The position numbers were made by a program, and so were the translations under genes. A stretch of DNA of 35,273 bases from an uncultured Mitsuokella sp. (GTDB taxonomy: Bacteria > Bacillota > Negativicutes > Selenomonadales > Selenomonadaceae). Of this stretch, positions 24,945 to 32,749 are shown in pieces; positions within the stretch are counted from its first letter, which is position 1, and each line of letters opens with the position of its first letter. The notes beneath the pieces are model-generated. The model was not told the origin of the DNA. It saw only the letters and a program-made list of their open reading frames with translations, and made no database searches. The DNA lies in the NCBI GenBank assembly GCA_945877355.1, contig CAMCRT010000018.1, positions 1 to 35,273 on the forward strand, in the 5' to 3' direction.

Positions 24945-25222
24945 CGTACCGCATCAAATTCACAACGGCCTACAAAAAAGGCTATAAGCGTGCTAAGAAA
25001 CGAGGGCTGGATATAAGGCTTCTGGATGCTATTATCGAAAAACTGCGTCTCGGGCAGCCTCTTGAGGAAAAGTATCGAGATCATGCCTTACGAGGAAGCT
25101 GGCTTGGCTTCTGAGAATGCCATATACAGCCCGACTGGCTTCTTGTCTATCTCATAGAAGACGACATTCTCACTTTGACCCTCACCGATACAGAAACTCA
25201 CGCCGACATATTCGAAGAATAA
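24941..25222 (+). pseudogene. YafQ-family mRNA interferase, interrupted by an in-frame TGA
   Basis: The frame reads MTYRIKFTTAYKKGYKRAKK, then KYRDHALRGSWLGF, a TGA at 25112-25114, and continues without any shift as ECHIQPDWLLVYLIEDDILT and THADIFEE to a TAA at 25220-25222. At 93 codons the full frame has the usual YafQ length. Relatives carry Arg or another residue where the TGA stands (typical pattern YRECHIEPDW), so a single base change explains it. The 57-residue truncated product keeps the first His (position 48) but loses the His, Asp and C-terminal His/Phe of the known active site. It should be inactive. A sequencing error is the main alternative. Confidence 0.85.
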
Positions 25223-25234
25223 TATATTCTCTGG

Positions 25235-25804
25235 TCAGGAAGAGCTTTTCCTCCAGAGCCGTATCTCGCCTATTTCCTCTGTGACATTTGCTAAGATATC
25301 CTCTATACTGATCGGCCGATATCCATTGGCATCCACTCCCACGTCATAGCGACGAATCCCCTGCTTCTTCTGTGCTTCATTATAGGCAGAAGGATTATGC
25401 TGATGACCATGCAGGTCGATGGCCCCACGATACATGCCATTCCACTCAAGGAAGGGATAGTGACAAAGCACAAAGCGCTCCCCCTGATAGGCAATCTCCG
25501 CATAGTCCTTCACCCACTCAAAGGTAAAGGCGAAGGATCTCCAAGCCTCTGACCGGACAAACTTATCATGGTTCCCCAGTACAAGATACTTCCGCCCCCG
25601 AAGCTGGCTCAAGCATTCATACGCCGCCTCCGCCCCCTTCATCGTCACATCCCCCAGGATAAAGACCTCATCCTGCGGGCGCACGGCTTTGTTCCAGTTC
25701 GCGATAAGCCGCTCATTCATCTTCTGCACGTTCGGAAAAGGCCTACTGCAAAGGGAAATAATATTTTCATGATGAAAATGCAAATCCGAGGTAAAGTAAA
25801 TCAC
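25235..25804 (-). CDS. metallophosphoesterase (calcineurin-like)
   Basis: A 189-residue phosphoesterase with the motif series DLHFHHEN, LGDVTMKG, LGNHDK, CHYPFLEWNG and DLHGHQHN, which supplies a complete two-metal site. Small single-domain members of this group act on nucleotide or phosphodiester substrates; the exact one cannot be told here. The start is a GTG at 25804, chosen because AAGGAGG lies 7 bases upstream. It runs convergently with the broken YafQ gene, 12 bases apart, and has its own promoter. Confidence 0.88.
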   Translation of the reverse strand: MIYFTSDLHFHHENIISLCSRPFPNVQKMNERLIANWNKAVRPQDEVFILGDVTMKGAEAAYECLSQLRGRKYLVLGNHDKFVRSEAWRSFAFTFEWVKDYAEIAYQGERFVLCHYPFLEWNGMYRGAIDLHGHQHNPSAYNEAQKKQGIRRYDVGVDANGYRPISIEDILANVTEEIGEIRLWRKSSS

Positions 25805-25905
25805 TCCCAGTCCTCCTTCGTATATATCCGATATAGAAAATCACTTGTGATTGCCCTGAATGTATCTAAGAGTTAAAAATAATACGGTCGATTAGGTGAT
25901 ATGAA

Positions 25906-25933
25906 TTTATAGCAAGAGGCGCGACGCTGTCAA
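25906..25933 (-). promoter_or_regulatory. promoter of the metallophosphoesterase gene
   Basis: On the minus strand a perfect TTGACA (25933-25928), a 16-base spacer and TATAAA (25911-25906) lie about 100 bases before the GTG start. Confidence 0.65.
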
Positions 25934-25986
25934 GTAACCGATGAAAAATTTGCATTTTGCTTCTTTTATGTTAAAATAAGTGTATG

Positions 25987-25992
25987 TATAAT
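25987..25992 (+). promoter_or_regulatory. -10 element before the AAA/DUF4143 gene
   Basis: A perfect TATAAT sits inside the small palindrome ATGTAT-A-ATACAT, 40 bases before the chosen start codon. No good -35 is seen (TTTTAT is the nearest). Confidence 0.4.
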
Positions 25993-26031
25993 ACATTTTT
26001 TCATACATAAAAATGAATGCAGGTAAACATA

Positions 26032-27330
26032 ATGCAAAGAAAAGCAATGGAGTATTTATTAGCCTGGAAAAAGAAACGTCAGCGTAGCCCCTTGCTGCTC
26101 TATGGGGCTCGTCAGGTTGGCAAGACGTATCTGGCTCTTACCTTTGGCAGGGAGCAATATGGCCACACGCTCTATGTCAATTTCGAGGGAACGCCTGAGG
26201 TGGCGCGGATCTTTGAGTGGGATTTGAATCCGGCGCGTATCATACGAGAGCTTGGGGCTTTTTTCGGGCAGTCCATTTCGCCGAAGGATACTCTGATTAT
26301 TTTCGATGAGATCCAGAACTCGGAGCGAGCTCTGACTTCCTTGAAGTATTTTCAGGAGGAGGCGCCGGAGTACCACATTATCGCAGCGGGCAGTCTACTA
26401 GGTGTCGCCTTAAATCGGACAAAATATTCCTTTCCTGTCGGCAAGGTGGAGATGTATACACTCTATCCCCTTGACTTCGAGGAGTTTCTTTGGGCCATTG
26501 GAGAAGATCAGCTTCCGAATCTGATCAGAGCGGCCTTTGAATCGAATCGTCCCTTTTCCCTGCATGAGAAGGCCATGGACCTCTACCGTCTCTATCTGGC
26601 TATCGGCGGTATGCCCCAGGCGATCGTGGAATATATCCGTACACGGGATTTCAATTTCGTACTAAATATCCAAAAGAGCCTGGAAAATGCCTATATCGCA
26701 GATATGGCAAAATATGCCTCTCCACAGGAGACGACACGAATCATGGGCGTATGGAACAGCTTGCCGGCGCAGCTTGCGAAGGAAAACCAGAAATTCCAGT
26801 ACAAGCTCATAAAGAGCGGAGCCCGTGCACATCAGTATGCAGATGCCCTGGCCTGGCTCCACGCCTCAGGACTTATTCAGCCCTGCTACCATGTATCTGA
26901 AGGGAAAATGCCCTTGAGCGTCTACAAAAGCAGCGATGCTTTCAAAATCTATCTCGTCGATACCGGGCTGCTCTGTGCGAAATTTGGGATTCCATCGAAC
27001 ATCATCCTCCACATGCCCCACAGCTTTGATGGCTTCAAGGGAGCTCTCGCGGAAAACTACATCATGCAGGCTCTTGTGGTAAATGGTATTACGCCCTATT
27101 ACTGGACAAGCAACAATACTGCCGAGCTCGATTTTATCTTTCAGGATCATGAGGGAAACATCATCCCGCTGGAGGCGAAAGCCGCCACCCATGTCAAGGC
27201 ACGGAGCCTGAAGCTATTCATGGGCCGCTATGATGTGCCCTACGCCATCCGCGTATCTGCCAGGAATTTCGGGCTAGAGGAAAATATCAAAAGCATTCCC
27301 TTATACGCTGTCTTTTGCATCAAACCATAA
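26032..27330 (+). CDS. AAA ATPase with DUF4143 (AAA_14 family)
   Basis: A protein of 432 residues. The N-terminal AAA_14 domain has Walker A LYGARQVGKTYLA, Walker B LIIFDEIQ and a sensor-like HIIAAGSLLGV. The C-terminal half is DUF4143-like (LYRLYLAIGGMPQAIVEYI, KIYLVDTGLL, GALAENYIMQALV, YYWTSNNTAELDFIF, PLEAKAATHVKARSLK), with an LDF..PLEAKA pattern like the PD-(D/E)XK nuclease fold. The function of this common family is unknown. The ATG at 26032 is preferred because AGGT lies about 7 bases upstream; an ATG at 26017 is possible. Its base composition looks less GC-rich than that of its neighbours, which suggests acquisition. Confidence 0.88.
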   Translation: MQRKAMEYLLAWKKKRQRSPLLLYGARQVGKTYLALTFGREQYGHTLYVNFEGTPEVARIFEWDLNPARIIRELGAFFGQSISPKDTLIIFDEIQNSERALTSLKYFQEEAPEYHIIAAGSLLGVALNRTKYSFPVGKVEMYTLYPLDFEEFLWAIGEDQLPNLIRAAFESNRPFSLHEKAMDLYRLYLAIGGMPQAIVEYIRTRDFNFVLNIQKSLENAYIADMAKYASPQETTRIMGVWNSLPAQLAKENQKFQYKLIKSGARAHQYADALAWLHASGLIQPCYHVSEGKMPLSVYKSSDAFKIYLVDTGLLCAKFGIPSNIILHMPHSFDGFKGALAENYIMQALVVNGITPYYWTSNNTAELDFIFQDHEGNIIPLEAKAATHVKARSLKLFMGRYDVPYAIRVSARNFGLEENIKSIPLYAVFCIKP

Positions 27331-27338
27331 AAACTACA

Positions 27339-27384
27339 AAAAGGAGTATCGTCGGAAGTTTCCTTCCTTCGATACTCCTTTTCT
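27339..27384. terminator. bidirectional terminator
   Basis: AAGGAGTATCG (27341-27351) pairs with CGATACTCCTT (27370-27380). T-runs follow on both strands (TTTTC on plus, TTTTTG on minus). It serves the ATPase gene and the convergent secreted-protein gene. Confidence 0.85.
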
Positions 27385-27403
27385 CGATATGTGAAGCTCT
27401 CGG

Positions 27404-28021
27404 TCAGCCCTTCTTCTTTTCCTTGGCCTTCTTGTCCTTCGTCGCCGTATTCTTCTTGACCTTGTCCCCCTGCTGGAGGCGCTTTTCGTCGGCGGGGCGA
27501 AGCTTTCCCTTTGTCTTTTCGATAAGCTCTTTCTGATTGGCGTCAGCGTAGTCGATGATGGCCTGGTAGAATTTCTTGTCCACGTCCTTATCGGAGAGGC
27601 TGTCGTAGGAGCGGCCCTCGTCGCTGGTGTCGGCGGTGATGACGCCCCAGTCATTATCGAGATCCTCGTGGCGGGCGACGCGTACGGTCTTGTCCTTTGT
27701 GTTGATGACGAGATACTCAGCACAGCCATAGAGGGCGTCGTAGCCGTCGGTGGAGAGGCCCTTCCAGCGGCGCTTGGATATGACGTCGTCCCGCTGGACT
27801 GGGTCATACTGATGGAGGGCGGGCACGACGATCTCGTCCAGATTGATATAGCCCTCGCTGTCCACGCCGTAGTGCATGACTTCCTTGTTGAAGTAGTAGC
27901 TCTGGCGGGCAGTAGACTGGACCCACTCGTAGACATCCTTTGGCACGACGGAGTCGGCGTGGACGGGGATGGGCGCTGTATAGAGGCCTATTGCGAGGAA
28001 TGCGGCCAGGAGTCGCTTCAT
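27404..28021 (-). CDS. secreted protein of unknown function with a lysine-rich tail
   Basis: A 205-residue protein. MKRLLAAFLAIGLYTAPIPVHA is a clear signal peptide with an HA-D cleavage site near residue 22. The mature part is polar and acidic with several aromatic residues (SYYFNKEVMHYGVDSEGY, GYDALYGCAEYLVINTKDKTVR), and reads like a small periplasmic domain of the kind that follows surface-protein-assembly-like patterns (VINTKDKT). The last 35 residues are basic and repetitive (KKNTATKDKKAKEKKKG), which may bind anionic polymers. I do not recognise the family. A 17-bp palindrome lies upstream and a terminator downstream. Confidence 0.75.
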   Translation of the reverse strand: MKRLLAAFLAIGLYTAPIPVHADSVVPKDVYEWVQSTARQSYYFNKEVMHYGVDSEGYINLDEIVVPALHQYDPVQRDDVISKRRWKGLSTDGYDALYGCAEYLVINTKDKTVRVARHEDLDNDWGVITADTSDEGRSYDSLSDKDVDKKFYQAIIDYADANQKELIEKTKGKLRPADEKRLQQGDKVKKNTATKDKKAKEKKKG

Positions 28022-28047
28022 AGTATCTTTCCCTTCGGAATAATTTT

Positions 28048-28064
28048 CCTGTATATCATACAGG
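28048..28064. promoter_or_regulatory. 17-bp perfect palindrome upstream of the secreted protein gene
   Basis: CCTGTAT-ATC-ATACAGG lies 27-43 bases before the start codon, overlapping where a -10 (TATGAT on the minus strand) would sit. It may be an operator. It shares the CCTGTA/TACAGG ends of the repeat at 868-889, which may be chance. Confidence 0.35.
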
Positions 28065-28095
28065 GAATGTATGAAAGTCCTATGAAGCGATACAT

Positions 28096-29031
28096 TCAGT
28101 CGTCCCCGTCCTGGCAGAGGGCGTCGAGCTCGTAAGGCGTACCCTGATAGACGTAGTAGTTCAGCCAGTTGGCAAAGAGCAGGTGGGCCACGGAGCGCCA
28201 GCGGACGATGGGTGTCTTTTCGGGGTCATCGTCCGGATAGTAGTTGCAGGGGATATTGGGATGGAGCCCTGCAGCAAAGTCCCGGTCGTACTCACTCTTG
28301 AGCGTCATGGGATCGTACTCGGCGTGGCCGGTGATGAAGAACTGGCGCTTCGGGAGATTGGCGATGATGTAGGGGCCCGCGGGAGCCTCCGCTTCGGCGA
28401 GGATGGTGAGCTCGGGGACCTTCAGGATGTCCTCCTTGTGCTCCTCCGTGTGGCGGGAGTGGGGCACGTAGAATACATCGTCGAAGCCCCGCAGGAGCTT
28501 CTCATGATCGACGCAGAGGCGATGCTCGAAGACGCCGAATACCTTGTCCCCTGTGTCGTACTTCGGGATGCCGTAGTGGTAGTAGAGCCCCGCCTGGGCG
28601 CCCCAGCAGATATGGAAGGTGGAGTAGACATGGCTCTTGCTCCACTCCATGATCTCCGCCACCTCGTCCCAATAGGCGACCTCCTCAAAGGCGTAGTTCT
28701 CCACGGGAGCGCCCGTGATGATCATGCCGTCATATTTCTTGTGACGGACCTCGGCGAAGGTACCGTAGAACTCCGTCAGGTAGTCCTGGGATGTGTGGCT
28801 CGGCGTATAGGACTCGGTGTAGATGAAGTCCACCTCCACCTGCAGGGGCGTATTGCCCAGGAGGCGCAGGAGCTGGGTCTCTGTGACGGACTTTATGGGC
28901 ATGAGGTTCAATATGAGGATATGCAGAGGTCGGATATCCTGCTGGTAGGCGCGATCCGCGTCCATGACGAAGATATTCTCTCCCTCAAGGACATGCGCGG
29001 CTGGCAGATTGTTTGGTATCTTGATTGGCAT
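28096..29031 (-). CDS. metAA: homoserine O-acyltransferase, predicted acetyl type
   Basis: A 311-residue enzyme that activates homoserine for methionine synthesis in the cytoplasm. The catalytic Cys is residue 142 ([20 protein letters not shown]), and the His/Glu pair is in [11 protein letters not shown]. Residue 111, which decides the acyl donor in this family, is Glu (ITGAPVEN); Glu there marks acetyl-CoA users and Gly marks succinyl-CoA users. It should therefore make O-acetylhomoserine despite belonging to the MetA family. GAAGGGA precedes the ATG. No SAM riboswitch or T-box was recognised in the 109-base upstream gap, only a small GCCGC/GCGGC hairpin. Confidence 0.94.
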   Translation of the reverse strand: MPIKIPNNLPAAHVLEGENIFVMDADRAYQQDIRPLHILILNLMPIKSVTETQLLRLLGNTPLQVEVDFIYTESYTPSHTSQDYLTEFYGTFAEVRHKKYDGMIITGAPVENYAFEEVAYWDEVAEIMEWSKSHVYSTFHICWGAQAGLYYHYGIPKYDTGDKVFGVFEHRLCVDHEKLLRGFDDVFYVPHSRHTEEHKEDILKVPELTILAEAEAPAGPYIIANLPKRQFFITGHAEYDPMTLKSEYDRDFAAGLHPNIPCNYYPDDDPEKTPIVRWRSVAHLLFANWLNYYVYQGTPYELDALCQDGDD

Positions 29032-29104
29032 GGTATCCCTTCCTTGCTGCCGCTATTGCGGCGCTGATTGCCATACGGCTCTATGCTGGCCTTCTCCCCG
29101 TTTG

Positions 29105-29138
29105 AAAAAAGCCAGTCGGCTGGGCCGGCTGGCTTTTG
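29105..29138 (-). terminator. terminator of the mla operon
   Basis: AAAAGCCAG arms pair with CTGGCTTTTTT through inner CGG/CCG pairs, followed by a six-T run on the minus strand. It lies just after the stop of the thioredoxin-like gene. Confidence 0.88.
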
Positions 29139-29140
29139 GC

Positions 29141-29794
29141 TCACTCCTGGCCTAATAGCTTCAGGAGCTGATCCATGGTTTTGAAGCCGAACTGCGGGCG
29201 TCCCTCTCGCCTGCCCTTCTGGATAACGAAGCAGGGCACGCCCATGATGCGGTACGTGGCCCGGTACTCGGGAAAATAATTGAGGTCGTAGACATCCATG
29301 GTCAGGCTGTCCTTATGGGTCACGATGCACTGGAGGGATCCCACAAGGTCGGAGCAGATCTGGCAGGAGAGGCTGACGAATACGGAGATGTTAACATCTC
29401 CATTGATGGCCATGATCTGCTGCTTTTCCTCCTCGGAAAGGGGCTGGCCTGGGCCTGCCGTATTGTACATGGCCAGCACAAAGCCCTGGAACTCATGGCC
29501 GCCCGGCACGCCGTGGAAGGCGAAGCCAGACCAGGAGCCATCCTGCCGGAATATGCGCACGGAGGGCACCTCGCCTCCGGCGCTTCCCTCCTCGATGGTG
29601 AGCTTGTCCGTCATGGAGCCGAGCTCTTTCATGTAGAGGCGCAGCTCATCGGAGAGCGGGCCCTCATTGACGAGGACGGAAAGCTTCAGCGGATTTTCCA
29701 TCCGCTCGAATACGACCTTCAGCTGGGCGCGCATGCTGGGCGTGAAGAGCTCCTCCGGCTCCCTCGTCACAAGTGCAGCATGCTCCATATCCAT
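29141..29794 (-). CDS. thioredoxin-fold protein like the N-terminal domain of AhpF
   Basis: A 217-residue soluble protein that looks like two tandem thioredoxin folds. The first half lacks a Cys pair. The second has FVSLSCQICSDLV (Cys 144 and 147) and later MGVPCFVIQKG, the cis-Pro region. This layout matches the N-terminal domain of AhpF, which passes electrons to the peroxiredoxin AhpC, but the flavoprotein part is absent. It may be a free disulfide reductant. AAGGAGGG lies 7 bases before the ATG. It is the last gene behind mlaEFD and tolC, 33 bases after tolC, so it is probably in the same transcript; why is unclear. Confidence 0.75.
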   Translation of the reverse strand: MDMEHAALVTREPEELFTPSMRAQLKVVFERMENPLKLSVLVNEGPLSDELRLYMKELGSMTDKLTIEEGSAGGEVPSVRIFRQDGSWSGFAFHGVPGGHEFQGFVLAMYNTAGPGQPLSEEEKQQIMAINGDVNISVFVSLSCQICSDLVGSLQCIVTHKDSLTMDVYDLNYFPEYRATYRIMGVPCFVIQKGRREGRPQFGFKTMDQLLKLLGQE

Positions 29795-29827
29795 AGACGA
29801 TCCCTCCTTGCGCTCGTATGCTGGAGC

Positions 29828-31396
29828 TTACTTTGCCATGTCGGCGGCTACGCTTTCGCTCGTAGCTGCCTTCGGGCTTGCGGCTGCCTTTGCATTGGCA
29901 TTGCCGGCCGTCGTAGCTTCCTTTCTCTCCTCGTGGGCCTTCTTTTCGAGGGCCTTTGCCTCATCGACAGTGAGCTTGTCCTCCTTTGTGGCGAGCTCTG
30001 CCGCCTCGAAGATGGCCTCCTCATGGAGCCTTGCTGCTTCCCTTGCCTTCGGCGCAGTCTTGCCCTTCTGCTCCTCCTCCTGGTACTTCACGGAGTCGAG
30101 ATCCACCGGCAGGCCCATGGCCTTGTCGAGGGCAGCCTTGCTGGTGTTGTAGTTGTAGAGGGCCGTGTAGTAGTTCGTCTGGGCGGTGGTGAGCTTTTCC
30201 TCTGCGTCCATGACATCGAGGTTCGTGCCGACGCCGGCCGCATAGCGGACCTGGGCGATCTTGTAGTCTTCCTTTGCCTGCTCCACAGCGACGCTCGTGG
30301 TCTGGATATTCTTCTCGGCTGCCTGGAGGGAGAGGAGCGCCGTGCGGACCTCCAGCTGGATGCTCTCATCCGTCTGAGCCGCCGTCTCCTTTGCCTTCAG
30401 GAGAGCTGCATTTGCCTGGTTGACATTTGCCTGGGTCACGCCATTGTCGAAGATGTTCCAGGAGGCATTGAGGCCCACCTGCCACTGTTCGGAGTAGTTA
30501 TCCTTGAAGGCGTCATCGCCAGCGATGGTCTTCGTGGCGGCGGCGTTCACCGTGGGGAGATTCCCGGCCTTTGCGGTCTTTACCGCAGCCTCCGCCTCCT
30601 TGATGGCGTACTTTGCCGCCAGGCTGTCCGGGCGGTTCGTCAGGGCGTAGCTCGTGCAGTCCGCGAGGTTCAGGTTATACTTTTCATACTTGAGCCGGTC
30701 GCGGATATCGAGGTCCGTATCCGTGGGGAGGCCGATGACGTTATTCAGCGTAGAGACGGCCACATCGTAGTTGTTCTGGGCCGTGACGAGGGACTGCTGG
30801 GCATTGGCGAGGGCCACCTCGCTGGCCAGCACGTCGCTCTTGGCGACGGTGCCCACGCGGAACTGGGCGTTGACGTTATTGAGGTGCTCCTGGAGGGTGC
30901 GCACGGAGTCCTGCTGGACGCCGATGAGGTTGCGGGCCTGGAGGACCTGATAGTAGTCGCTGGTGGCCTGCTCCCGGATGCTCTGCTTCGTGGCCTCGAG
31001 GCTGAGGTCAGCGGCGTTCAGCGCATAGCGGGCCTGCTCTGTATTGCCTGCCACGGAGGGATTGTAGAGGGGCATGCCAACGGAAGCAACGTTGCCCCAC
31101 TGGGAGCCATCGATGCCCTGCAGCTTGTAGGTGTCGCCACCTGTGGAGTAGGCCGTCGTGGACCAGGTGAGGCTGGGGCCCATGGTGCGGCGGGCGCTGG
31201 AGAGAGCCCACTTCGCCGAGTCCACATTCGTCAGAGCTTGGCGGATAGTGCGGTTATTGGCGAGCGCCATGCGGATGCTGTCGCCGAGATCCAGTTGGAC
31301 CTTGTCGGCAGCAAAGGCGGTGCCGACGGAGGCCGTCATGAGGCCTGCAGCCACGAGCATGGACAGTTTCTTATAAAAACGCTTTTTATTGAACAA
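29828..31396 (-). CDS. TolC-family outer-membrane channel protein
   Basis: A 522-residue outer-membrane efflux protein. A signal peptide (to VGTAFAA) is followed by two repeats of the family's paired coiled-coil helices (VQLDLGDSIRMALANNRTIRQ and YNLNLADCTSYALTNRPDS), with NLIGVQQDSVRTLQEHLNNV and SVAVEQAKEDYKIAQVRYAAGV as the later helices. About 80 extra C-terminal residues are rich in Ala, Glu and Lys, unlike most TolC proteins. The start is drawn at TTG 31396 because GGAGGG lies 7 bases upstream; a GTG at 31411 overlaps that site. An extended -10 (TGGTACACT, near 31434-31442) may give a second promoter. Its place after mlaD suggests work with the lipid-transport system. Confidence 0.92.
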   Translation of the reverse strand: MFNKKRFYKKLSMLVAAGLMTASVGTAFAADKVQLDLGDSIRMALANNRTIRQALTNVDSAKWALSSARRTMGPSLTWSTTAYSTGGDTYKLQGIDGSQWGNVASVGMPLYNPSVAGNTEQARYALNAADLSLEATKQSIREQATSDYYQVLQARNLIGVQQDSVRTLQEHLNNVNAQFRVGTVAKSDVLASEVALANAQQSLVTAQNNYDVAVSTLNNVIGLPTDTDLDIRDRLKYEKYNLNLADCTSYALTNRPDSLAAKYAIKEAEAAVKTAKAGNLPTVNAAATKTIAGDDAFKDNYSEQWQVGLNASWNIFDNGVTQANVNQANAALLKAKETAAQTDESIQLEVRTALLSLQAAEKNIQTTSVAVEQAKEDYKIAQVRYAAGVGTNLDVMDAEEKLTTAQTNYYTALYNYNTSKAALDKAMGLPVDLDSVKYQEEEQKGKTAPKAREAARLHEEAIFEAAELATKEDKLTVDEAKALEKKAHEERKEATTAGNANAKAAASPKAATSESVAADMAK

Positions 31397-31462
31397 AATA
31401 AATCCCTCCACAAAGGAAACCTCAATTTTGCCTAGTGTACCACATTTTTCCAGAAAAAAACA

Positions 31463-32749
31463 TTAAAAAGACTGGGAAATTCCGAAATATGTGGCCCGCT
31501 TCTCGCCGTCGTTCACATTGTCCATCTGGCCCATGATCCAGGTATCGCTGCCACCGAGGCGGTAGGCGGCCTGCATTCGGAGCTTGCCGTCGTCGAAGTC
31601 GTAGTAGTCGGCGGAGACGCGGAATGAGTCCTTCGGGTAGTAGTCGACGCCCACGCCCATATCTCCCTGCATGAGGCCGGCCCGGCCCACGATAGAGCCG
31701 CGACGCTTGCCCACCTGCACATTGGCCTCGGTATCGTCGCCGATATTGTCCGCGCCAACCCGCAGGAAGGCGGATCCCTCCTTTCCGATGTCCACGTTGA
31801 AGTTCGTCTTCCAGTCATGCTCGCCGCCGCTATAGAGCATGTCCACACTACCCCGCATCTCGATCTCGTCCAGCTTGTCCATGGACTTTATGGCTCTTGC
31901 GGATATGTCGCGGGCATTGGCGATGGTCTCCTTGAGCTCCTTGCCCGTCTCCGGGTCGCCGATGGAAGCATCCAGCGTCTCGGCTATATGGGAGATACGG
32001 CCGCTGGCCTCCGTGATATTCTGGAGGGTGGTCCGGAGATTCTCCGCTGTCTGGGGATCGGCGCCTACAGTGGAAAGGTTTGCCATCATGGCCTCGGTGC
32101 TCTGCATGGTGCTGTTGAGGCCTGCCATGGCAGAGTTCAGGTTCGTGAGGATGCCCGTGATATTGCCCTGGTTCTGCTGCATGGTCTGTTCCATAGCGGC
32201 CAGGAGCCCATTTAGATGGGCCGTCGTATCCTTGACATTGACCACCATCAGCAGGATATTTTTCTGGAAGTCCGGGTTGCCGGTGATGCCCTCCAGGGAC
32301 TTCAGCATGTCCTTTGCTTCCCGCAGGAGGTCTGTCGCCTCGGAAAACAGCTCATCCATGCCTGCCGTCTCCGTGCCGATGAGGAAGTCGCCGTCCACGA
32401 GATAGGATCCCTTGTCGGCTGTTGGCGTGATGTTGATGAATTTATCCCCCATGACGCCGTCAGAGCCGATGGCAACCTTCGAGCCGCGGGGTATCTTCGT
32501 CCCTTCCTTGATGGCAAGCGTCACCGTCACGCCGTTGCCATCGTTCTCGATGGATTTGACACTCCCAATGGGGACACCGGAGAGCCGGACCGTGGACTGG
32601 GGCGTCACCCCCACCACCTGCTTGAAGCTGGCGTAGAGCGTGTAGCCCTTTCCTGTGCCAAAGTGGGCGCCCGATAGCAGGATGGCGACGGCTGCAAAGA
32701 GCACGATGCCCACGAGGGTGAAGGCCCCCACCTTTGCCTCTGTTGTCAT
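31463..32749 (-). CDS. mlaD: MlaD-like MCE protein with C-terminal beta-barrel-like domain
   Basis: A 428-residue protein, more than twice the length of proteobacterial MlaD. The order is an N-terminal TM anchor (about 8-28), an MCE domain (about 36-115, with VVGVTPQSTVRLSGVPIGSV and VAIGSDGVMGDKFI), a long helical region (about 130-295) and a C-terminal part (about 298-428) of alternating strands rich in Gly, Tyr and Asp. It ends YFGISQSF, with a terminal Phe as in outer-membrane barrels. This is the architecture reported for Veillonella parvula MlaD, proposed to bridge both membranes. The start overlaps mlaF as ATGA. MlaA, MlaB and MlaC are not seen nearby. Confidence 0.93.
   Translation of the reverse strand: MTTEAKVGAFTLVGIVLFAAVAILLSGAHFGTGKGYTLYASFKQVVGVTPQSTVRLSGVPIGSVKSIENDGNGVTVTLAIKEGTKIPRGSKVAIGSDGVMGDKFINITPTADKGSYLVDGDFLIGTETAGMDELFSEATDLLREAKDMLKSLEGITGNPDFQKNILLMVVNVKDTTAHLNGLLAAMEQTMQQNQGNITGILTNLNSAMAGLNSTMQSTEAMMANLSTVGADPQTAENLRTTLQNITEASGRISHIAETLDASIGDPETGKELKETIANARDISARAIKSMDKLDEIEMRGSVDMLYSGGEHDWKTNFNVDIGKEGSAFLRVGADNIGDDTEANVQVGKRRGSIVGRAGLMQGDMGVGVDYYPKDSFRVSADYYDFDDGKLRMQAAYRLGGSDTWIMGQMDNVNDGEKRATYFGISQSF

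Noticed and set aside
25112-25114. TGA in yafQ read as selenocysteine
   Set aside because: Relatives do not carry Cys at this position, a toxin of this kind gains nothing from Sec, and no evident selenocysteine insertion hairpin follows.
29032-29104. SAM riboswitch or T-box upstream of metA
   Set aside because: The gap after the preceding terminator is only about 70 bases, with a single small GCCGC/GCGGC hairpin and none of the conserved riboswitch parts.
29315-31435. 706-codon open frame on the plus strand
   Set aside because: It is antisense to tolC and the thioredoxin-like gene, which have clear family motifs and ribosome sites. Strong third-position GC bias keeps the opposite frame open.
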